Source: JBHEMT01 sp046262435 (lineage in GTDB: Bacteria > Chloroflexota > Dormibacteria > Aeolococcales > Aeolococcaceae). Taken from it: DNA of 32,770 nt. Below are positions 15,862-23,248 of the stretch, one piece after another. The position numbers and the translations under genes are program-made. The DNA lies in assembly GCA_046262435.1 (NCBI GenBank), contig JBHEMT010000086.1:1-32770 (forward strand). Reading direction: 5' to 3'. Position 1 is the stretch's first letter; each line of letters opens with the position of its first letter. The notes beneath the pieces are model-generated. The model saw only the letters and a program-made list of their open reading frames with translations. It was not told the origin of the DNA and made no database searches.

Positions 15862-15874
15862 GGTACAGGGTACC
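15862..15874. promoter_or_regulatory. Inverted repeat, candidate operator between livK and the catabolic genes
   Basis: GGTAC-AGG-GTACC, a perfect 5-bp inverted repeat with a 3-base centre, sits in the middle of the 156-base region between the divergent livK and 15934 genes. On the minus strand it overlaps TACCCT, a possible -10 for livK with a leader of roughly 85 bases. The rest of the gap shows nothing else I recognise. Confidence 0.35.
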
Positions 15875-15933
15875 CGCAGCAGCCGCCATTGCGCGACCCC
15901 GGGCCTGCGCTGTGTGGTATTCCGACAGCGGAT

Positions 15934-16656
15934 ATGTACGTGTCGCTCGTCGCCGCTCTGCTCGCCGTGGTCTTCGCCGCGGTGGTGATCGAGCGCTGGC
16001 GACGTTCCCGCCGGGCTGCGTTCGCCGCCTGGGCGGTGGGCCTGCTCATCTTTGCGGTGGCCGCCGCCGCCCAGGCGGTGGGGCAGGCGCGCGGATTCTC
16101 CCCGACGGTCTTTCGGGTTTTCTACCTGTTCGGTGGTGTCCTCGGAGTGATCTACCTGGCGCTGGGCACCGTCTTCCTTCTCAGCCCGCCCCGGGCGGCC
16201 CGGTGGTGTGCCGGGGTGCTCGTGGTCCTGACCGCCGTGGTCGCGGTGGACGCGGTCGTGGTGCCGGTCGACGCCGGGCGGCTGCACAGCAACGCGGGGG
16301 TGCTCGGCGAGGCGATCACGGGGCACGGCAACCCGCTCTACATTGCCGCCGTGGTCTTCAACATCGTCGGCACCCTGGTGCTGGTGGGCGGGTCCGCCTG
16401 GTCGGCATGGCGGCTCGCCCGACGCCGGGCCGGGCTGGACCGGGTGGTGTGCAATGTCCTGCTCACAGCCGGTGCTCTGCTGATCGCCGCCGGGTTCTCC
16501 GCGGCCAAGACCGTGGGGGGCTCCCTGGACACGCTGGGCGCCTACGAGGCGGTGGGCATCGCGGTGATGTTCGCCGGCTTCCTCGCGCTCGGCCGCGTGG
16601 GCCGAAAAAGGCCGGGACCGGGTAGGCTCAAGGCCGGGCAGCCTGCTGACGCCTGA
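15934..16656 (+). CDS. Seven-TM membrane protein, function unknown
   Basis: 240 residues from the ATG at 15934. The open frame continues far upstream but only through the antisense of livK, so the start is set by the first hydrophobic helix (MYVSLVAALLAVVFAAVVIERW). Seven predicted membrane segments follow, with short loops; an acidic/histidine loop DAGRLHSNAGVLGEAITGHGNP lies between helices 4 and 5 and a conserved-looking KTVGGSLDTLGAYE between 6 and 7. The C-terminus is basic (GRKRPGPGRLK). No transporter or enzyme motif is recognised. It is head gene of the run that continues into the aminotransferase 30 bases downstream, and divergent from livK, so it may be an accessory membrane component of that locus; this is inference only. 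Confidence 0.65.
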   Translation: MYVSLVAALLAVVFAAVVIERWRRSRRAAFAAWAVGLLIFAVAAAAQAVGQARGFSPTVFRVFYLFGGVLGVIYLALGTVFLLSPPRAARWCAGVLVVLTAVVAVDAVVVPVDAGRLHSNAGVLGEAITGHGNPLYIAAVVFNIVGTLVLVGGSAWSAWRLARRRAGLDRVVCNVLLTAGALLIAAGFSAAKTVGGSLDTLGAYEAVGIAVMFAGFLALGRVGRKRPGPGRLKAGQPADA

Positions 16657-16686
16657 TGCGCCGGCGCGCCGTCGTGGAGATCACCT

Positions 16687-18015
16687 ATGTCGACGACCGT
16701 CGTGAACCGTCCCGACTCGGCAGCGGTCTGGAGGGAGCGGGACGCCGAGCTGATCGCCCCCTGCTACTCCCGCTACAGCGACCTGGTTGTGGAAAGCGCC
16801 CAGGGCATCAACCTGCACACCGTCGACGGTCGGACCGTCATGGACTTCGGCTGTGGCATCGGGGTGACCAACCTCGGGCACGGCCACCCGGCCGTGGTCC
16901 GGGCGGTGCACGAGCAGCTGGACAAGCTGTGGCACACGTCGGTCACCACGCTGCATCCGATGGCTGTGCGGCTGGCCCAGAAACTGGTCGAGGTGACCCC
17001 GGAAGGGCTGGACCAGGTCTTTCTGTGCAACAGCGGCGCCGAGGCGGTCGAGGCCTCGATCAAGCTGGCTCGCAAGGCCACCGGCCGCTCCGAGATCATC
17101 GCGTTCAACGGAGGGTTCCACGGACGCACGTACGGCGCCCTCTCCCTGACCGCGAGCAAGGCCAAGTATCGGTCCGGGATCGGCCCCTTTCTTCCCGGGG
17201 TGCACCACGTCACCTACCCGCATCACCTGCGCGAGTGCACCCACGCCGCCGACGAGCGCTGCCGGATCAGCGAGGGTGAGCTGATCGAGGAGCTCTTTCT
17301 CACCCTGGTGCCGGCGGACAGCGTGGCCGCGATCATCGTGGAGCCGGTCCTTGGCGAGGGCGGCTACGTGGTGCCCGACCGCGTCTTCCTGCGCCGCCTC
17401 CGGGAGATCTGCGACGCCCACGGCATCCTTCTGGTCGCCGACGAGGTCCAGAGCGGGATCGGGCGGACCGGAAAGTGGTTCGCGGTTGACCACTACGGGG
17501 TGGTGCCGGACATCATCACCGTGGCCAAGGCGCTGGGCAACGGGCTGCCCATTGCCGGGATCGTGGCCAGGCATTCGGTGATGTCCGCATGGCACCCGGG
17601 TGAGCACGGCACCACCTACGGGGGCAACCCGGTGGCCTGCGCGGCTGCCCTGGCGGTGCTCGAGACGATCGAGGCCGATGGCGTACTCGAACACGCCACC
17701 GCCATGGGCGCGCGCGCCATGGAACGGATGCGCGGCTGGCAGTCCTGGTGCCGCGAGCTCGCCCAGGTCCGTGGTCTTGGCCTGATGATCGGCATGGAGT
17801 TTCTCCACGAGGGCGATGCCGCCCAGCGGCGCGTCCCCGCCGCTGACTCCGTCACCGCATTGCGCACCGCGGCGCTGCGTCGCGACGTGCTCCTCCTCTC
17901 CTGCGGTATCGACGACAACGTGATTCGCTTCATTCCACCGCTGACGATCACCGAGGCCGAGCTCGACCGCGGGCTCGATGTGCTCGAAGAGTCACTGCGC
18001 GAGGTGTGCCCATGA
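16687..18015 (+). CDS. Class III PLP aminotransferase, 4-aminobutyrate/omega-amino-acid type
   Basis: 442 residues from an ATG at 16687 with GGAG 8 bases upstream. It transfers the amino group of an omega-amino acid or diamine to an oxo acid such as 2-oxoglutarate. The fold-type I landmarks are DFGCGIGVTNLGHGHPAVV, the phosphate cup NSGAEAVEASIKLARK (115-130), FHGRTYGALSLT, the PLP-ring aspartate Asp252 in ADEVQSGIGRTG, the Schiff-base lysine Lys281 in TVAKALGNG, and the small-loop threonine in HGTTYGGNPVACAAAL. Length and motifs match GabT-like enzymes, but lysine 6-aminotransferases and beta-alanine or ornithine enzymes share them. The TGA overlaps the ATG of the aldehyde dehydrogenase, the expected next step, which oxidises the resulting semialdehyde. 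Confidence 0.9.
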   Translation: MSTTVVNRPDSAAVWRERDAELIAPCYSRYSDLVVESAQGINLHTVDGRTVMDFGCGIGVTNLGHGHPAVVRAVHEQLDKLWHTSVTTLHPMAVRLAQKLVEVTPEGLDQVFLCNSGAEAVEASIKLARKATGRSEIIAFNGGFHGRTYGALSLTASKAKYRSGIGPFLPGVHHVTYPHHLRECTHAADERCRISEGELIEELFLTLVPADSVAAIIVEPVLGEGGYVVPDRVFLRRLREICDAHGILLVADEVQSGIGRTGKWFAVDHYGVVPDIITVAKALGNGLPIAGIVARHSVMSAWHPGEHGTTYGGNPVACAAALAVLETIEADGVLEHATAMGARAMERMRGWQSWCRELAQVRGLGLMIGMEFLHEGDAAQRRVPAADSVTALRTAALRRDVLLLSCGIDDNVIRFIPPLTITEAELDRGLDVLEESLREVCP

Positions 18016-19523
18016 CCCAGGGCACCGCCACCGCCGCGCCGGTCACCGCCGCCAACCGCATCGGCGGCGAGTGGCGGGAGGCCGCCGATGGCCGCACCTT
18101 CGAGTCACGGAACCCCGCCCGCAACAGTGAGATCGTGGGCACCTTTGCTCGTAGCGGAGCGGCGGACGTCGACGTTGCGGTGCGGGCTGCGATTGCGGGC
18201 TTCGCCGAATGGCGCCAGACGCCCTGGCCGTCACGGGGCGACATCATCCTGCGCTGCGCACAGCTGATGGAGGCTCGCAAGGAGGAACTGGCGCAGCTGA
18301 TGACCCGCGAGATGGGCAAGGTGCTCACCGAGGCCCGTGGGGATGTCCAGGAGGGCATCGACATGGGCAAGTACATGGCCGGCCAGTCGCGCCTCGCCTT
18401 TGGCGAGACCGTACCCAGCGAGCTGCGCAACAAGTGGGCGATGACCATGCGCCAGCCGCTGGGGGTGGTGGGCGTGATCACCCCCTGGAACTTCCCGGTG
18501 GCGATCCCCACGTGGAAGATCTTCCCCGCGCTCCTGTGTGGCAACGCTGTGGTTTTCAAGCCTGCTGAGGACACCCCTCTGTGCGCCCTCCGCTTCGTCG
18601 AGTTGCTCGAGGAGGCGGGCCTGCCCGCCGGAGTGGTGAATATCGTCTTCGGGTACGGCGAGGAAGCTGGGAGCGCCCTGGTGCACCACCCGGACGTGGC
18701 CGCGATCTCCTTCACCGGGAGCGCTCAGACCGGCGCCCTGATCGCGGAAAGCTGCGGGCGTCTGCTCAAGCGCTGTTCGCTCGAGCTGGGCGGCAAAAAC
18801 GCCATCGTGGTGCTCGATGACGCCAACATCGAGCTGGCGGTCGACGGGGCCCTATGGGGCGCCTTCGGCACCGCCGGTCAGCGCTGCACCGCATCATCCC
18901 GCCTGATCGTCACCCCGGGCGCCCGCGGTGACTTCACCGAGCAGCTCCTCGCCCGAACGCGCGAGCTGCGCATCGGCGACGGCCTCGACGAGTCGGTACA
19001 GATCGGTCCCATGATCAGCGAGCCGCAGCGCACCCGGGCGCACGGCTACACCGAGATCGGTCGCACCGAGGGCGCGTCGCTGCTGCTGGGCGGGGATGTC
19101 GCCACCGGCTCGGAGCTCGACGACGGGTGGTTCTACCAGCCGACGATCTTCAGCGACGTGCATCCCGACATGCGCATCGCCCAGGAGGAGATCTTCGGCC
19201 CGACGACGGCGATCATTCCGGTCGAGTCGGAGGCGGCCGCGATCGCCGCCGCCAACGGGACGCGCTACGGGCTGTCGCTGTCGGTGTACACCCAGGATGT
19301 CAACCGCGCCTTCCAGGCGATCAACCATCTCGAGGCCGGACTGGTCTATGTCAACGCGCCGACCATCGGCGCCGAGATTCAGCTTCCCTTTGGGGGCACC
19401 AAGAACACCGGCAACGGTCACCGCGAGGCGGGCCGGGTGGCCTTCGACCAGTTCAGCGAGTGGAAGTCGATCTATGTCGACTACAGCGGCCGCCTCCAGC
19501 GGGCCCAGATCGACACCGAGTAA
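18012..19523 (+). CDS. Aldehyde dehydrogenase, probably semialdehyde-specific
   Basis: 503 residues from the ATG at 18012 (ATGA with the upstream stop; a GTG at 18006 is two codons earlier). NAD(P)-dependent oxidation of an aldehyde to the acid. The catalytic set is complete: Asn160 in TPWNFPV, the general base Glu258 in LELGGKN, and the thiol Cys292 in GTAGQRCTASSRL, with the cofactor motif FTGSAQTG (234-241) and the closing EEIFGPTTAII and FGGTKNTGNGHREAG. The QRCTASSRL form is seen in semialdehyde dehydrogenases (succinate, 2-oxoglutarate and aminoadipate semialdehyde families). Coupling to the class III aminotransferase makes the transaminase product its likely substrate. Which dicarboxylate it yields is not determined. 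Confidence 0.92.
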   Translation: MTQGTATAAPVTAANRIGGEWREAADGRTFESRNPARNSEIVGTFARSGAADVDVAVRAAIAGFAEWRQTPWPSRGDIILRCAQLMEARKEELAQLMTREMGKVLTEARGDVQEGIDMGKYMAGQSRLAFGETVPSELRNKWAMTMRQPLGVVGVITPWNFPVAIPTWKIFPALLCGNAVVFKPAEDTPLCALRFVELLEEAGLPAGVVNIVFGYGEEAGSALVHHPDVAAISFTGSAQTGALIAESCGRLLKRCSLELGGKNAIVVLDDANIELAVDGALWGAFGTAGQRCTASSRLIVTPGARGDFTEQLLARTRELRIGDGLDESVQIGPMISEPQRTRAHGYTEIGRTEGASLLLGGDVATGSELDDGWFYQPTIFSDVHPDMRIAQEEIFGPTTAIIPVESEAAAIAAANGTRYGLSLSVYTQDVNRAFQAINHLEAGLVYVNAPTIGAEIQLPFGGTKNTGNGHREAGRVAFDQFSEWKSIYVDYSGRLQRAQIDTE

Positions 19524-19526
19524 CCG

Positions 19527-20423
19527 GTGCCGCCCAGTCCGCCCCCGGCGGGTGCCCTGTCGCCGGCCCCGATCCCCGTCGAGGTGCGCTGGGTGCACGC
19601 TGCCGGTGCGCGGCTGAGCTACGCCACGTTGGGCAGTGGGCCGCCGCTGGTGCTCTGTCACGGCTTCCTCGGCACCGGCGAGGAGTTCTGCCAGCGTTTC
19701 GCCCCCCTGGCCGCCGCTCGCACCGTCATCGTGCCCAATCTGCCGGGGAGCGGTGGGTCGCCACGGCTGCACGGCCGGCAGACTGGAGAAGCGCTGGCGG
19801 AGGTGGTGGACGCGATGCTGCGAGCCCTGCGCATCGAGGACTTCGGTCTGGCCGGGCTGTGTCTGGGTAGCGGGGTGGCCTGTGCCCTGGCAGCTCGCCG
19901 CGACGATGTGCGCCGGCTGGTGCTGCACACACCGCTGCTCGCCCCGGGACTGATCAGCAGGGCGGTTCGCACCCAGATCAAGATCTTCACTACGCCGGGG
20001 CTCTACGAGGTGACCGCGTGGGCCAGCCGCCAGCGGGCCATCAGCGGCGCCTGGAAGCGGCTGTTCAGCGACGGTCCGGATGCGGACCCATTGGAGCAGG
20101 AGGTCGCCTTCGCCAACCAGCTCCTTGCCGACCCCCACGCCTCGCGGGAGTGGTTGCTCGACGGCATCACCCGCGACGATCGCGCGGTGCTGCGCCGTCC
20201 CGGGCGGAGCACCCTGATCATCGTGTCCGGCGACGACCGGATGGTCGACGTGCCGTTGCTCACCGCGCTCGCCCGTGAGGAGAGCCAGGTGGAGCTGCTG
20301 ATCGACACCGGGACCGGCCACGGGTGGGGCGACCTCGCGGTGGCCCGGCAGCGCGACACCCTGCTGGCCTTTCTCGACGGGCGGCCGCTGCCACAGGGCG
20401 CCGACCTGGAGACCGCCGGCTGA
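19527..20423 (+). CDS. Alpha/beta hydrolase with cysteine at the nucleophile position
   Basis: 298 residues from a GTG 3 bases after the dehydrogenase stop. The fold is clear: oxyanion strand PLVLCHGFLGTG (40-51), VIVPNLPGSGGSPR, nucleophile elbow LAGLCLGSGVA (108-118), acid-bearing strand IIVSGDDRMVD (231-241) and His265 in TGTGHGWGD. The usual GxSxG reads G-L-C-L-G, so Cys112 occupies the serine position, as in dienelactone hydrolase. The triad would be Cys112, Asp236 or Asp237, and His265. A lid of about 70 residues (140-210) separates the elbow from the acid. It may open a lactone, lactam or similar ring for the enzymes around it, but other cysteine-elbow proteins are inactive. The stop overlaps the next ATG. 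Confidence 0.85.
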   Translation: MPPSPPPAGALSPAPIPVEVRWVHAAGARLSYATLGSGPPLVLCHGFLGTGEEFCQRFAPLAAARTVIVPNLPGSGGSPRLHGRQTGEALAEVVDAMLRALRIEDFGLAGLCLGSGVACALAARRDDVRRLVLHTPLLAPGLISRAVRTQIKIFTTPGLYEVTAWASRQRAISGAWKRLFSDGPDADPLEQEVAFANQLLADPHASREWLLDGITRDDRAVLRRPGRSTLIIVSGDDRMVDVPLLTALAREESQVELLIDTGTGHGWGDLAVARQRDTLLAFLDGRPLPQGADLETAG

Positions 20424-21577
20424 TGGCAGCGGAGCTTCCCGAGAGCGCTGAGATGGTGATCGTCGGTGGCGGGGCGGTGGGCTGCAGCCTCGCATACCAC
20501 CTGGCGCGCGAGGGCCGGCGGCCGCTGCTGCTCGAGCGGGCGGAACTAGGTGCCGGATCCACCGGCCGGTGCGCCGGCGGCATCCGCCAGCAGTTCTCAA
20601 CCACGGCCAACGTGCGCGTCGGCATGCTCAGCCGGCGCCTCCTGGAGCGCTTCGAGGACGAGGTGGGGACCAGCGCCGACTTCCGCCAGATCGGCTATCT
20701 CATGCTCGCTAGCGGCGCCGAGCAGGCGGCCGAATTCGCCAGCAACGTCAGCCTCCAACAGGAGGCCGGCCTCGCCGACGTCCGCCTGCTCAGCATCGCT
20801 GAGGCGGGGGAACTGGTGCCCGAGCTCAACCTCGAAGGCCTCAGCGCGGCGAGCTGGTGTCCCAGCGACGGCCTGGCCGGCCCCAACGAGGTGACCGGCG
20901 GCTACGCCATGGCCGCCCGTCGTCACGGCGCGGTGGTCTGCGAAGGGGTGACCGTGCAAGCGGTGGAGCGGAGTGCTGACCGGGTCATCGCGGTGCGTGC
21001 CGAAGGTAGCCGAGTTGCTACCGAATGTGTCATCAACTGCGCAGGGCCCCACGCCGCCGCGGTGGGTGCGATGGCCGGCGTGGAGGTCCCGGTGCAGCCC
21101 TACCGGCGCCATCTCTTCCTGACCGAGCCGTTCGCTCTGTCCCGCCCCGTCCCGTTCACCGTCGACATGCGCTCGTCGTTCTATTTTCACCCCGAGGGAG
21201 CAGGGCTGCTGCTTGGCATGAGCGACCCGGCCGAACCTCCGTCCTTCGACACCAGCGTTGCCTTTGACTTCCTCGAGCATCTTGTGGAGCACGCCAGTGA
21301 GCGCGTGCCGGTGCTCGCCGAGACGACCATCCGCAGCGGCTGGGCGGGCCTGTACGAGGTGTCACCCGACCACCAGGCGATTGTGGGCGAGTCGGACCAG
21401 TTGCCCGGCCTCTGGTTGTGCTGCGGTTTCAGCGGCCACGGCTTCATGCAGGCGCCGGCGATGGGCATGCTGCTCGCTCAGGTGCTCTGCCACCGCGTGC
21501 CCGATCTCGACCTCTCGGCGTACGACCCCGCCCGGTTTTCCCGCGGCGACCTGCGCCCTGAGACCGCCGTCATCTGA
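20423..21577 (+). CDS. FAD-dependent amine/amino-acid oxidase, DAO/sarcosine-oxidase family
   Basis: 384 residues from the ATG at 20423, which shares a base with the previous stop (TGATG). The N-terminal FAD dinucleotide motif is VIVGGGAVGCSLAYHLAREG (12-31), followed by the acidic ribose-binding LLLERAELGAGSTGRCAGG. The middle domain includes NCAGPHAAAVGAMAG and the substrate-domain strand RRHLFLTEPF. The C-terminal RSGWAGLYEVSPDHQAIVG and GLWLCCGFSGHGFMQAPAMG are hallmarks of sarcosine oxidase beta / DAO enzymes, which oxidise secondary or primary amines to imines. No covalent-FAD cysteine is obvious from the sequence. No alpha, gamma or delta subunit genes are nearby, so it is probably a single-subunit oxidase or dehydrogenase acting on a cyclic or N-alkyl amino acid. 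Confidence 0.88.
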   Translation: MAAELPESAEMVIVGGGAVGCSLAYHLAREGRRPLLLERAELGAGSTGRCAGGIRQQFSTTANVRVGMLSRRLLERFEDEVGTSADFRQIGYLMLASGAEQAAEFASNVSLQQEAGLADVRLLSIAEAGELVPELNLEGLSAASWCPSDGLAGPNEVTGGYAMAARRHGAVVCEGVTVQAVERSADRVIAVRAEGSRVATECVINCAGPHAAAVGAMAGVEVPVQPYRRHLFLTEPFALSRPVPFTVDMRSSFYFHPEGAGLLLGMSDPAEPPSFDTSVAFDFLEHLVEHASERVPVLAETTIRSGWAGLYEVSPDHQAIVGESDQLPGLWLCCGFSGHGFMQAPAMGMLLAQVLCHRVPDLDLSAYDPARFSRGDLRPETAVI

Positions 21578-22543
21578 GTGAGGGGCTGGAGGGTTCCCCG
21601 CCGAGCCGCCGGGGTCTCCGTCGCCTGGGTTGGGGCAGGCCTGGTGCTGGCCGGGTGCGGATCCCCACCTTCCCCTCCGGCAGCCAGCCAGTCTCCGGTT
21701 GCGCGAGTGGACCGCACCGACGTGCCCCGGCGGCTCTACGACATCCGGCTGCACAGCGTGGAAACAGCGATCGCCCAGGGCGGGGGCACCGGGGTGCATG
21801 GCACCAACCCCCAGGTGTCGCGCAGGGTGCGCATCAGCGTGCTCGAGGGGTTGATCGTTGACGCCGTGATCGCCCAGCAGGCCGCCGACGACGGGATCGC
21901 CCCCGGCCAGGCCGTGGTCGACGCCGAGCTCGCTGCCGAGGCCCGAGCCGCCGGCGGCCTCAACATACTGGTGGCCGCACAGCAGCAGGCGGGGGGCGGC
22001 CTCGATCAGCTCCGGGATGAGATCCGCTCACGGTTGACCGAGAGCCGTCTCGAGGCGCGATTCGCCGCCGGTCGCGCCGCCGCGGCGCTAGCCGCGCTGA
22101 GCGCGGGGCAGGCTTTCGCCGACGTCGCCGCGCAGTACTCGGACGACGATGGCAGCCGCCCGCGCGGGGGCGATCTCGGGGTGCTCACGCTCGACCAGCT
22201 GCATGCCGGTGACCCGGCCTTCGCCGCCGCGGTGATGGCGCTGCAGCCGGGCCAGCTGACCCCGGCGCCCGTCCGCGATCGGGCCGGCTACGAGGTGCTC
22301 CGGCTCGACGCCGCCGGGCCGACCACCCGAGCCCTGCACCGGATCCTGGTGGCGGCTCCCGATCCGTATACGGTCAAGGAGCGCCCCTCGTGGTTCGCCC
22401 AGCTGGTGTTGCAGCGGGTGGCCGACCTCTGCTCACAAGACCGCATCCGGGTGTTCCTGGCCGGAGTTCCCCAACCCTGTGCGAGCCCCGCCGCGGCACC
22501 CGGGATGCCGGGTGCGTCGCCAACCCCCACCTCCACCCGCTAG
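21578..22543 (+). CDS. Lipoprotein with SurA/PrsA-like parvulin domain
   Basis: 321 residues from a GTG directly after the previous stop. A signal peptide ends with LAGC (lipidated Cys27), so it acts outside the membrane. Residues 40-160 are a helical SurA/PrsA-type chaperone region (RLYDIRLHSVETAIAQ, LEGLIVDAVIAQQAADDGI). Residues about 163-246 match the parvulin peptidyl-prolyl isomerase from helix 1 on: AFADVAAQYSDDDGSRPRGG, DLGVLTLDQL, FAAAVMALQPGQLTPAPV, GYEVLRLD. The first strand that normally starts the domain (an A-x-HILV motif) is not in front; a similar HRILVAAP occurs afterwards at 254-261. The tail is Pro/Ala/Ser-rich. Probably an extracytoplasmic folding factor, with isomerase activity uncertain. 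Confidence 0.78.
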   Translation: MRGWRVPRRAAGVSVAWVGAGLVLAGCGSPPSPPAASQSPVARVDRTDVPRRLYDIRLHSVETAIAQGGGTGVHGTNPQVSRRVRISVLEGLIVDAVIAQQAADDGIAPGQAVVDAELAAEARAAGGLNILVAAQQQAGGGLDQLRDEIRSRLTESRLEARFAAGRAAAALAALSAGQAFADVAAQYSDDDGSRPRGGDLGVLTLDQLHAGDPAFAAAVMALQPGQLTPAPVRDRAGYEVLRLDAAGPTTRALHRILVAAPDPYTVKERPSWFAQLVLQRVADLCSQDRIRVFLAGVPQPCASPAAAPGMPGASPTPTSTR

Positions 22544-22546
22544 GGT
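22541..22546 (+). promoter_or_regulatory. -10 box overlapping the parvulin stop codon
   Basis: TAGGGT begins with the TAG stop of the parvulin gene and lies 6 bases before the GTG at 22553, with no Shine-Dalgarno between. It suggests a separate leaderless transcript for the downstream membrane protein. Confidence 0.45.
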
Positions 22547-22552
22547 CGCCCG

Positions 22553-23248
22553 GTGGCGGGGCGCATCGCGAGACGGGCTCAGGCGGTGGAGCGGCGCCGG
22601 CTGGCTGCCCCGGGCGAGCCGCGCGAGCCGCGCTGGCCCGCGTCGCTCGCGGTGGTTGCCGCCCTGGCGCTCTACCTGCTTCTGCCCGACCGACTGGTGG
22701 TTGGCCCCAAGTGGGTGGTTCCGGCTCTGGAATTTGCCCTGCTCCTGCCCCTCACCGTGACCACGCCGCACCGGCATCGCAACGAGACCCGCTTTGGCAG
22801 GATCACCTCGCTGGTCCTGGTCGGCCTGGTCAACCTGGCCAACGTCGCCTCCCTCGTCCTGCTGGTGCACTTCCTGCTCGCCGGGGGCAAGACCCAGGGC
22901 CGCGAGCTGATTCTCTCGTCGATCGAGATCTACATGACCAACGTGCTCATCTTCGGCCTCTGGTACTGGGAGCTCGACCAGGGCGGCCCGGGTGCGAGGC
23001 TCCTTCCTGAGCCCGGTACGCCGGACTTTCTCTTCCCGCAGATGAACGCGCCCGACAAGGCCGAGGAGGGATGGAAGCCCGGCTTCGTCGACTACCTCTA
23101 CGTTTCCTTCACCAACGCCACAGCCTTCAGTCCGACCGACACGATGCCGCTGCGCCAGCGCGCCAAACTGCTGATGGGCATCCAGGCCGCGGCCTCACTG
23201 ATCACCGTTGCCCTGGTTGCTGCCCGGGCGGTGAACATCCTCAGCTGA
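22553..23248 (+). CDS. Membrane protein with potassium-channel-like pore region
   Basis: 231 residues from a GTG. Membrane segments fall at about 30-46, 53-70, 84-109, 120-140 and 205-229; the first 28 residues are basic and cytoplasmic. Residues 176-200 (GFVDYLYVSFTNATAFSP then TDTMPL) followed by a helix ending ALVAARAVNIL have the layout of the pore-helix, filter and last helix of two-TM potassium channels (D-x-LYFSF..T..GYGD..P). The GYG filter is absent; TAFSPTD stands in its place. It may be a distant channel relative, or a structural look-alike; proteins of this kind are generally annotated only as hypothetical. The 3' end overlaps the PadR gene tail-to-tail by 8 bases. Confidence 0.7.
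   Translation: MAGRIARRAQAVERRRLAAPGEPREPRWPASLAVVAALALYLLLPDRLVVGPKWVVPALEFALLLPLTVTTPHRHRNETRFGRITSLVLVGLVNLANVASLVLLVHFLLAGGKTQGRELILSSIEIYMTNVLIFGLWYWELDQGGPGARLLPEPGTPDFLFPQMNAPDKAEEGWKPGFVDYLYVSFTNATAFSPTDTMPLRQRAKLLMGIQAAASLITVALVAARAVNILS

Noticed and set aside
14500..15933. Plus-strand open frame continuous with the 7-TM gene
   Set aside because: It is antisense to livK, composed of a repetitive valine/glycine-rich translation, and livK is certain; only the part from 15934 is kept.
18894..20600. 568-codon minus-strand open frame
   Set aside because: Antisense to the aldehyde dehydrogenase and hydrolase; no domain seen.
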